A stretch of DNA of 64,000 nt from Hsuehochloa calcarea. Taxonomy: Eukaryota > Streptophyta > Magnoliopsida > Poales > Poaceae. The position numbers and the translations under genes are program-made. The stretch's first letter is position 1. Each line of letters begins with the position of its first letter. The notes under the pieces are model-generated. The model made no database searches. It was given only the letters and a program-made list of their open reading frames with translations, and had not been told where the DNA came from. The DNA lies in NCBI GenBank assembly GCA_036346395.1, contig CM070594.1, positions 20,741,385 to 20,805,384 on the forward strand, written 5' to 3'. Shown here piece by piece: positions 22,101 to 31,142 of this stretch.

Positions 22101-22238
22101 TTAAAAAAATAAAGAAACCCTTTTTTATTCGCAAAATAAATTAAATATTACTTTTTATTCCGAAGAAGAATTAAAAATAAAGAAAACCTTTTTATTCTCG
22201 AAATGAATTAAATATTAATATTTATTCCAAAAAAGAAT
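22101..22238. repeat. 70-bp AT-rich tandem duplication
   Basis: TTAAAAAAATAAAGAAACCC at 22101 recurs as TTAAAAATAAAGAAAACC at 22171. Matching phrases TTTTTATTC, AATTAAATATTA and TTTATTCC follow in the same order. Confidence 0.75.
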
Positions 22239-22375
22239 TAAAATAATATTTTTAAATCGAAAAAAACAAATTTCGGGACAGGCCGGGCTTGCCCGTTTGC
22301 GGCTAGTATTTGCAAGACATTTTTCTCTCTCCATAGTAATTCTCCACGATCCAGATTTCCCAACGAGAAGAAAGT

Positions 22376-22463
22376 AAGCTTTCTACAAGTTTTGAACCCA
22401 CAATAATCCATTTCATAGAAAGCTTTCTACAAGTTTTGAACCCACAATAATCCATTTCATAGA
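22376..22463. repeat. 44-bp perfect tandem duplication
   Basis: The block AAGCTTTCTACAAGTTTTGA...CATAGA is repeated head to tail without visible differences, starting at 22376 and 22420. It is recent by its identity. It lies about 30 bases from the end of the Copia LTR. Confidence 0.95.
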
Positions 22464-22495
22464 AATCAGAAACAATTAGCGAAATTGTAGAAAAC

Positions 22496-23401
22496 TGTTG
22501 GACCGAAACGGCGACTAAAGGGGGGTGAATAGGAGCACAATCTCTTTTCCACAAAGATCGAATTCAACACGATTTTCACTTCGATAGCTATGAGAGCTAT
22601 TAAGATCAATATACAAGCACATCAGAAGTCTTGTATTGAATCCAATCGAAACCCCGAAGCAAAACAACCAAAATCAACCAAAGCTCGATTTTCAAGTGTT
22701 GGGCGGTCTGACCTCTATATCAAGGGCGATCTGACTGGTCACCTAGAGCGGTCTGACCAGTCACCTTGGGCGGTTTGACCTCCAGCCTGATGAACAGTAA
22801 AATCAATCCGAAAACGAAGTTGCAAATAGGTCTAACTTTTGATCTACAACTCCAAACTCGATGAAACTTGGAACACACCTTCTCTAGGATATCAGGAACC
22901 TATTCAAATCAAAGATCGTAAAGATCCTTAGCAAAGTTCTGACATTTTTCCGTTTGAGTGAAGGATGGTTCAAAACCGAGTCAAAACGAAAACAAGATCC
23001 AAAAACTTGCTTGTGGGTTAGAGATGATCAAGATGATCCTAGATGAATTCCCACATGTCACAGCAAGCAAGATTAGGGGCAGAAACCAAAAGAAAACTTG
23101 AGAATCAAAGAAAGCCCCAAAATTACAAAATAGAGAGTAAGAACGAAAAGAGACTCATCTCAAGAGAACTTTCATAGATTGATTTGTGACTGTTGCTTGT
23201 TTACGGTCACTCCATCAAGGAGGACAAAACTCAATACATGAGCACACAATCAATCTCCTCTCAAGAATCCTAACCTCTCCACTCCCTAATCTCAAAAGCA
23301 AACTAGGGTTTCAAAATAAGAAAAAGGATCAAGGAGATGCTACAACACCCTACCATATTTATAGTGGAGACTAACCTTCTAGAAGAGTTTTCTATTGGGC
23401 A
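22496..23401 (-). mobile_element. Copia 3' LTR (left copy)
   Basis: Begins on + with TGTTGGACCGAAACGG and ends GGGCA. It matches 43947-44830 throughout apart from point changes and a 22-bp extra segment carrying GCGGTCTGACC. A TATA box in minus orientation lies at 23356-23363. Repeated GCGGTCTGACC-like palindromes lie at 22700-22780. The sequence to its right carries polypurine tracts, as expected before a 3' LTR. Confidence 0.88.
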
Positions 23402-24077
23402 CCTTTGATCATTGTGAGGTTCCAAGAATTACAATTCAAGTTTAGAAATGGCAATAAGATCATAAGAATACAAATTAAAAGCTCCCCCTCACTTTGATCA
23501 TCATTTTTTCAGAAAATTTTATTTTCTCCAAATAGCTCTCCCTTTTAATATATTTGCTACTTCTTCTCTCCCTTTGACAATGGAGTCATCAAGGAATCAC
23601 GCCTTCCTCTCATTCAAAGATAAAAAATACAGAAATGAGAAAGAAGCATAAGAAAGAGCATGCATGAAATGCAATATAGCCGCTTTAATTTTTTTAAGTT
23701 TTGCATATTTTAGTACAAGAAGCTTTGAAGATTACCCAAAAGACCAAGCTAGCATTTCTACAATTACACAATACATATCAAGCCTGAAAGCGCTAGCAAG
23801 ATCATGTTAAGACATATATATATCAAAGCTAAGCTAGAAGGCTCAAAGTAAAAGCGATGAATTGTAACAATTTAAGCAAAGCTTCAAAACTAGTAAGTTC
23901 ATCAACAGATATTCTAAAGTGATAATGGCCATGTCAGAATGTTAATGTGAGATCAAGAAGCTAACAAATGCCATCCGAGAGACAAAAAGTTCTAAATTGA
24001 GTCATTTTGCTCAAATGATCTCAAACACTCATTTTTTACAACAATTTTCATTTGCAACGAATATTGATGTTGATTAA
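23402..24077 (-). mobile_element. Copia 3' untranslated region with several polypurine tracts
   Basis: On the + strand, pyrimidine runs GCTCCCCCTC (23481), AGCTCTCCCTTTT (23534) and CTTCTCTCCCTTT (23571) are the complements of polypurine tracts. Multiple tracts before the 3' LTR are a described Sirevirus trait. No open frame is present. Confidence 0.6.
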
Positions 24078-24080
24078 TGG

Positions 24081-24226
24081 TCTATTTTAGTGAAGAAGAT
24101 CATGGACTATGAGTCATCCACAAACTCTTCTTAAGCTTCAACCAAGTCAATTAACAGCTTATCTTAGTGAAGAAGATCCTGGACTAGGAGCCTTCCACAA
24201 ACTCTTCCTAAGCTTCAGCCAGGGCG
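24081..24226. repeat. 77-bp diverged tandem duplication
   Basis: TTTTAGTGAAGAAGATCATG at 24085 and CTTAGTGAAGAAGATCCTGG at 24162 head two similar blocks. Both contain GGACTA-GAG, TCCACAAACTCTTC and TAAGCTTCA-CCA in order. Confidence 0.8.
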
Positions 24227-25436
24227 ACAAATCTTGAGGTTCATGTCAATTTTGACAAGCAATCCCCATGAGATTGTCTGGATCATCAAACTATCTCCAA
24301 GTTCATGTCTTTAACAAGCAGTCTCGTGACAATAGTTTGGCACAAATTTTAATCACACGAGAATCTTGAAATTTGATTTTGCAGTTTGCATAATAGCCCT
24401 TTTTTATTCACAAAAGAACAGAAAGCTCAAGAGATGTTCAATCCTAGATTCAAGAGCTAACAAAGTAATTTTAACAGGGCCAATGTCACAAGAGGATCAC
24501 TAATTGTGCAACTTAGCTAAAAGATCCACAAATTATAATTTTTAGTTCAAGTTGTCTTAAAATTCTAGCTCATTTAGCAAAGACTTATGGTGTCCTTCAG
24601 TAAAATGGGCATAACTTTTGCATATGGTGTCCGATTTGGACGTTCTTGGACTCATTGGAAAGCTAACAACGAGGCACATACTTTCCACTTAATGCACTAG
24701 TCGCCCTCCAGTGAACCCAAAATCGGTCATTTTCGGCTCCGAATTCGCATCACAAGTTTTTAATTTTTTTGCTGTTTCTTTCAGTCTTCCCTTCAGAATT
24801 TGGGGTTCACCTCAACTGCAAAGTTGTAGATCTCATCGAAACCTTTCAAACGAGTATATATAAGCTATATAAAACTTTGATTTTTCATCTCTCGAGACTA
24901 ACTATTATTTTCTGCTTAAACTAAAGGGTTGTTTACGCTGCACGTTATTCCGTTTTTGTGCTCTACATCGTGTGAATCATCTTGTGTCCTACAAAGAAGT
25001 TTGAATAGTTGGTTAGCGTCTCTCCTAGCACTTGTTGTGAGGTTTTCCATTACTTACATCAAGTCACATTTATCTTTGCGTGTGCGTACATACACATCTC
25101 TTAGTGGAGCTTTGATTAGCTAAACTTTGATCAGACTAGGATCAGCACTTGTGACTAGTACTTTGAACTGCTTTTCAACTTTGCATGCTGAATTGAATAA
25201 TTGATATTCCTTTGCTATATACTAGCCTTCCGAGCTCCACTTCCTACAAACTCAGCAGGTGCCGTTCCTCGCAATCGTTGGGCAGATCACAAGTGAGAGT
25301 ATCACGAACCAGCCACCGGTTGTACCACTTCCTTGCTACATTGGTAAGAACTAGTAAGAACTTGGTAAGACGTTGTGAGAGAGCAACTGTTGAAACACCA
25401 AAACCTAGTAGTTGATAGGAGCATATACACTGTGAA

Positions 25437-25865
25437 TTGTTTCCTCGTTTTCTACTAACAATGACAGGTTGGTTGAAGTTGGTAGATTATTATCACATCA
25501 CGGACAGATTTGAACTCAAAGATAAACAACTACCATTATGCATCATGCCACTCACCGCTGAGAGTACATCGTTGGACTATTTCATATGGGTTACTATGTT
25601 GGAAAGCTACTTTGAAAGACATGACCTTGATCCTTATGAGAAGTTGAGAAGGGCAAGAACGGCGCTGATCGGTGATGTTCAACATTGGTGGTCGAATATC
25701 GAGTATCACTTCATGTACACATGGGAGCAGATGAAGAAGAAATTACAACGTCGTTTTGTACCTCCACCACCCACGGTCACAAGCGAGGTGCAACGTAAGG
25801 TAACTGAAAATGCTAACATTGTTTTGCCTCCTACTCCATCCACAGATACCGCCGAGGCGGCTTGA
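25437..25865 (+). pseudogene. gag-like protein of a Ty3-type non-autonomous element
   Basis: A 142-residue frame contains TSLDYFIWVTMLESYFERHD, YEKLRRARTALIGDVQHWWS and TWEQMKKKLQRRFVPP. These fit the retrotransposon gag core pattern (a helix ending W-x3-LE-x3, then ALxGxAxxWW, then TWxxMKxxLxxRFxP). Gag packages the RNA into particles. No zinc knuckle follows. The frame is shorter than typical gag cores plus tail, and a second frame begins 30 bases downstream in another phase. Confidence 0.7.
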
Positions 25866-25894
25866 AGAGAGAAGGATGATGATCCGCGCATCTT

Positions 25895-26701
25895 ATGTCA
25901 TCAAAGGAGAAGTTTGAGGTACCTACAGTATCTGAGGAGGACAATAATGACAAAGGTGCCGATTTGATATTACAGCATGACATAGAGCAGCCTTGTAAGT
26001 GTATACCTGTTGTAGTGCAATCTTTTGATATTCCTTGTGTTAACTTGAACGAACCATGTGCTAATCTGAAGTCATATAATTTCGCACAGGTCGAATTAAT
26101 TACACATAAGGAAGTACTTGATAGAATATCCACTTCTGATGCGTTGTGTTATATCATGCTTAATGAGCCCGTTAGTTTGGAATGTGTTATGAAGAAAGTT
26201 TTTGAACTTTCATCGCTAAATTCTCTATCTAGCATCTACACCTACTATTTTAAATTAGTTGGAGATTATGGTGTAGACAATCAATTTATGGTATATCGAA
26301 TAGGCATAACTTGTGATCACATGGATGAATTGAAGTTTGTTGTTTTAAACAATAATTATTGTGTGCTGAATCTTATTCATTGTGAGAGAAAAATAAAATT
26401 TAGTGATCATTCAATCCCTATGTGTTCGCCTCTTATTGCACCAAATAGTATTGACAATGTGCATAATAATGTTGAAGTATGGAAGAAATTTCAAATCTTT
26501 TCACCCTTGCTAGATGAATTTGCTAACACTCAATGGAAATATGATTATATGAATGAATTTTGTTTAATTCCAAAAGTGCTAGATTTGCCCTTATGTGCTA
26601 TCACCGCAAGTTTACAAATTCAGATATTTGAACTGCATAAATGCTTCACTTACATTTGCAAAACTAGTTGCAATAATTGCTATGTGAGAAATTTTATTTG
26701 A
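25895..26701 (+). CDS. 268-residue open frame of unknown function in the non-autonomous element
   Basis: One of the longest uninterrupted frames in the window. It is low in GC, Cys-rich (about 18 Cys) and starts MSSKEKFEVPTVSEEDN. Recognisable phrases such as VSLECVMKKVFELSSL and HMDELKFVVLNNN give no family I can name. It follows the gag-like frame by 30 bases in a different phase, so it could be the continuation of gag through a frameshift or a separate product. A later decayed piece (26783-27060, with CFQEREDDEDMTPMDTT) resembles the C-terminal tail of proteins from grass non-autonomous Ty3 elements. Its unbroken length among decayed neighbours is notable; no catalytic motif is visible. 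Confidence 0.45.
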   Translation: MSSKEKFEVPTVSEEDNNDKGADLILQHDIEQPCKCIPVVVQSFDIPCVNLNEPCANLKSYNFAQVELITHKEVLDRISTSDALCYIMLNEPVSLECVMKKVFELSSLNSLSSIYTYYFKLVGDYGVDNQFMVYRIGITCDHMDELKFVVLNNNYCVLNLIHCERKIKFSDHSIPMCSPLIAPNSIDNVHNNVEVWKKFQIFSPLLDEFANTQWKYDYMNEFCLIPKVLDLPLCAITASLQIQIFELHKCFTYICKTSCNNCYVRNFI

Positions 26702-27873
26702 TCATTCACATATATGATTACTCTTGGGTTAATAACACAATGATCTTTTATAATCGCTGTTATATATCGTCCAACATTAATTGTGCAACAACGAATAACC
26801 GTTAAAACAGATGACATATACATATACCATGCATACACCTTGGCTTCTTTGTTACCCTATTTTCAGCTTATCAAAAGCCGAGGACGGCTTTGTTTTCAAG
26901 AAAGGGAGGATGATGAGGACATGACCCCTATGGATACAACCATATTTGCTATGCTTGTTGTTCCAAGTATAAGAGCCCGTACGCTTCACTTAAATTATCA
27001 GGTGAGCTTGTTTTTAGGAGTGTCTTTATATTATATGAACTATATGATGCTACCTAATGATGAAATATATATATGTGCAACACCATATCACTTTTGGTCC
27101 AAGACAAGCAAGCGATTCGAATGGACCGTTCGAATCGATTCGGCCTCCGAATCGACGACAAAGCACCAACTTAAAACAGACATAACTTTTGCAAACGCAG
27201 TCGGATTCGGGTGTTATTGGGCCTGTTGGAAAGCTAACGATGAGATATTTCCAACAGATCCAGCTTCACCTCCAAATTCCTTCTGTAGACTTCGGAATCG
27301 TCAAAAGAAGATGTTGTGTCACCAATTTGGGCCGATTTGGGCCTTGTAATCATACCGGAATTAGCCCATATGCCGCCGGCCCACCTGGGGGTGTGATTAC
27401 TGTTCACATGAACAGTAATTCGTGCCTTTAGTCCCACTCCTTTATTTTTTTTAGATTTGTGGCTCCTCATCCCCTATTTAAGGAGGACGCACCCCCTCTA
27501 GTTTCCTTGGATTTTGTTTAGTTAAAAGTTAGCCTTGTTGCAACTTCGTGTATTGGCTTATGTCGACTAGACCAACCATAATACCACTTTCGAAATCCCA
27601 ATTTCAATATTCCAATCTTTATTTGCAATTTTAGATTACTTTATCTTATTCTTGCGTGTTTCTTCGGTGTATGCAGGAATCGACCTTCGTTGTCAGGTCA
27701 ACCGGGTATTCGTTCACGATTGATAACGACTTGTCAATCAGTTCAGCGATTGCGTGGTTTCGAGCCTTGCGTGTTCGTAGCTGAGATCGTCAGAGTTGAG
27801 CGACACCTACCGGACTTATCGTTCTCATCGAAAGATCGGGCCAACAAATTAAACCTTAGGGTTCATCAATTAA

Positions 27874-28336
27874 TGGCAGAAGTGTTTTCACAGAGAAGAG
27901 TAACATTAGCAAAAGATAACCCATAGTCCTTAAGAGTGGACACCATCCACAAAATCTGACTACAGCAACTAGCAGCAGCTACATACTCAGCTTTTGCAGT
28001 GGATTGTGCAACCGAAGACTGCTTCCTAGAAGACCAAGAGATAAGAGAAGTGCCTAAGAAGTGACAAGTGCGAACTACTCTTCCGATCTAGCCGACAGCC
28101 CGTAAAATCAGAACAAGAAAACCCCCGAATGGACAAGCAAGAAGAGCAGGAACACCAAATATCATACTGGAGGGTAGAGTGAAGGTACCTGAAGATGTGC
28201 TTGGTGGCTTGGCGATGTGAAGTCCTCGGAGATTCTGAAACCTCGCACAGAGGCAGACCGAGAAGTGTATGTCCGGTCTTGAGGCAGTCAGATACAGGAA
28301 GGAGCCGATCATGCTGCGGTACTCGCATTGATCCAC
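27874..28336 (-). pseudogene. Copia RNase H and last part of reverse transcriptase
   Basis: Minus-strand frames read QCEYRSMIGSFLYLTASRPD (end of the Copia reverse transcriptase/connection), HIFRYLHSTLQYDIW, and then AKAEYVAAASCCSQILWM. These are standard Copia RNase H landmarks. The frame is shifted near 28200 and 28060. It stops abruptly at 27874, where the nested element begins, so the last part of RNase H is cut off. Confidence 0.85.
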
Positions 28337-28690
28337 GGCTTCTCCTTACTCATCTGGATCCAAAACAGTCGAAATAGTCGTGCAGCAGGTTCTTGTGCTG
28401 GAATAGGAGCGTCAGCAGCAGATTGAAAAGCATCATCAACTTCATCATCATCTTTCTCTACAAAGATGGTCTCTGTCACCTGTGAATCACCTGAAACATC
28501 GGATCTAGCTCCAGGGCTAGTATCATCAAAAGTGACATTGCATGTCTCCTGGACAATGTTAGTTTCAACATTAAAGATCCGAAAACGCCTCGAGTGTGCA
28601 GGATAACCCAGAAATAAACCATCAAAAGTTCTTAATTCAAATTTATCTAGGTTTCCTATCTTTAGAATAAAACACTTGGCTCCAAAAACT
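28337..28690 (-). pseudogene. Copia linker with reverse transcriptase core deleted
   Basis: Minus-strand text contains the acidic linker that follows integrase (VEKDDDEVDDAFQ region near 28440). Within about 60 bases it passes to the end of the reverse transcriptase near 28336. The usual RT blocks, including the YxDD active site, are absent. The gap must remove well over a kilobase relative to complete Copia elements. Confidence 0.7.
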
Positions 28691-29630
28691 CAAAAATGAG
28701 AAACAGAGGGTTTTTTTACCAAACTGAAGCTCATATGGAGTCTTACCCAAAGAGGGTCCCAAGAAGACACGATTTGCAATGTGGCAAGCTGTAGCAATAG
28801 CTTCGACCAAAACCTTCTCGGTGTGTTATACTCATCTAGCATCATCCTAGCCATCTCGACTACGGTCCTATTCTTCCTTTCCATCACGTCATTTTGTTGA
28901 GGGACGTGTGGAGAAGAGAACTGGTGCTCAATGTCACGCTCAGCACAGAAAGAGGCATTCTTGAACTCCGTGCTATTGTCACTGCGAATCGCTCTCAAGG
29001 CACCAGGAAGTTCAGAAGCCAAGCGAATAACAAGATCATGATAATGACCAAAAGCTTCATCCTTTGAAGCAAGAAAGAACACCCAAGTGCATCTCGAAAA
29101 ATTATCAACTATGACAAGAATTTACCATTTACCACCGACTGACCGAAACCTAGCAGGACCAACAGTATCCATATGAAGCAACTGTCCCGGTCCGTCAGTC
29201 ATGACCATAGTCACTGATGGGTGCGAGGCGGCAACTTGCTTGCTATGCCTACAGGGTGCACATACAGCATCCTTGATAACTTTGAGTTTGGGCAAACCTC
29301 TCATGAGATTAAGGTTGCTAACTCGCATTAGATGATCAAAACCAATGTGCCCCAACCGTTGGTGCCAAAGTCAGAAATCAGAAGAAGATGCAAGCAAACA
29401 TTTGAGAGATCCAGCAAGAGACTCAGAGAAATCAGCTCTAAAGATTCTACCAACTCTAGAAATCCCAAAAACGAGCTTACCAGCAGAATCAAGCACACGA
29501 TAGGTATTTTTCTTAAATCTAGTCTCATAGCTATCATCAAGAAGCTGTGAGACAGAAAACAGGTTGTACCTTAGCTTGTCCACAAGAGCGACGTCCTTCA
29601 GGATGAATTTGTCGTTCACCCTGATCGATC
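28690..29630 (-). pseudogene. Copia integrase and gag-pre-integrase domain
   Basis: Minus strand, in order: KFILKDVALVDKLRYNLFSV (pre-integrase), GHIGFDHLMRVSNLNLMRGLPK then CAPCRHSK (zinc-binding HHCC remnant), VIVDNFSRCTWVFFLASKDE (first catalytic Asp), IRSDNSTEFKN (second Asp) and PQQNDVMERKNRTVVEMARM (catalytic Glu). All three DDE residues are visible, but frameshifts lie near 29355, 29120 and 29083. Integrase inserts the element's cDNA into the genome. Confidence 0.85.
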
Positions 29631-31142
29631 TCGTCCCTTCAATCGCCCTTGTGTATCATCTCCAAAGGTGATGAAGTCATCACCCGTCCGCGTGAAGGAG
29701 GTGAACCATCTTGAATCTCTGGTCATGTGGCGTGAACACCCGAAGTCGATGAACCACGTGTTCTTCCCCCTTCCGCGGTGATCCTGAAAATCAAGGCACA
29801 AAGAACGATGTGTCTCAATACTGGGGTTAGTTAAACATGATTTGGAAACCCAGTACTGAGACACATGTCTGCGACTAATATACAAAGCAGAAGTGTTATC
29901 CTTGATTCTATTTGAAGTTCTATCACGAGCAATGGTCACACGAACATAAGAAGCACCATGTCTAGGAACATGATGATAACGAGCATGTGAAACAAATCCT
30001 AGACCAGGTTTATTCTTTTCAAAATGACCATGTCTCACGACGGCTCTAGGTTGATGAGATGAATTTCTAGTAAACTTTTTCCTATCATTTTTCAACCTAC
30101 GCCAACAGAACTCAACCAAATGTTCATCCTTCTTGCAATAGGTGCAATAGTACTTGATACCACTAGGAGAAGCACCTTTTGACTCAACAGATGGTTGGGC
30201 AAACCTGCAGATTTGAAAATTGTTTTGCAGGTTGGGTTTTGAATTCAACTAGGCCATTTTCCAATACTTGAATGACATTTGGCTCGGGCTTATCTTGGGT
30301 AGAGTTGTATCCTAACCCTTGCTTCTTGTAAGGAGTTTTAGACTTATCCAGAATCATGTTTAAATATTTCTTACCTTTAGAGAATTTTTCTAATGTGTCC
30401 TTCAGGTAAGCATTTTCTTTTTCAAGATTAAGACATGATTCACAAGTTTTATTTTGAATAGTCATAGTATGCCTACTCTTATGGAAAGCTACTTAAAGTT
30501 TAAGAGCTTCACATGAAGCACAGGTAGCAGAATCAATTCTATCCTTAAGCTTAGCATACTTAGCTCTAACTACCTCTACTATGTCTTTTACTTTATGTTC
30601 ACGTCAATGCAGAAGGAGCAAAAGCTAGAATCAACATTACCAGAAGCAACCAAATTGCTAGATTCTAAGAATTTTTCACAAGGAGCAGATTTAACTTCAA
30701 TTAGCTCAGTTCTAGCATTTTGAAGTTGGTGCAAAGCGACATCATGAGCAGTTTACAGTTTAGCAAGTTCAGAATGTAACACATAGCAGGATGAACATTG
30801 ATCATCGTCAAGACTCTTAGCATTCACAAGTTATAATTTCATATTATCAATTTGTGACTCTAAATCCTTATTCCTAGCCATGGTAAACTCTAAATCTTCA
30901 TCCTGACTAATCAGTTGCTCATACATGGTATCACATCTAGTAAATAGAACGTCATAGGATGGAGGTTCCTCATTGATGTCATAGACATCGACGGAGTCGG
31001 TCATGAAGTACATGCCGGTGAAGTCCTTGGCCTTCTCTTTCTTCTTGTCTTGAGGGATCTCCTCCTCCTTGTCCTCTTCGCTCCCAGAGTCCACATCGCT
31101 CATGGATTGCTCTCCAAAAATGGCAATAACCCGGTGAGCAAC
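29616..31142 (-). pseudogene. Copia gag C-terminal part and protease
   Basis: Minus strand from the Ty3 insertion point leftward. An acidic stretch (SDVDSGSEEDKEEEIPQDKK) is followed by coiled-coil-like text (LEKENAYLKDTLEKFSKGKK) typical of Sirevirus gag, a CCHC-type knuckle (YYCTYCKKDEHLVEFCWRRL) and a protease-like WFIDFGCSRHMTRD, where the active DSG is DFG. The frame meets the first half of gag at 42936 once the Ty3 insertion is discounted. Confidence 0.82.

Larger units (their letters stand above)
24078..27868 (+). mobile_element. Non-autonomous retroelement with gag-like frames, inserted in the Copia element
   Basis: ATTAA stands at 24073-24077 and again at 27869-27873. The sequence between starts TGGTCTATTT and ends GGGTTCATCA, so it has TG...CA ends and a possible 5-bp duplication. 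The right boundary falls inside the Copia RNase H frame. The interior holds a leader (24900-25430), a gag-like frame, a 268-residue frame, a further decayed frame and a promoter-like 3' part (TATTTAAGG near 27475). The two flanks do not show obviously similar LTRs, so this may be a composite of more than one insertion. Borders are tentative, especially on the left. Confidence 0.4.
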
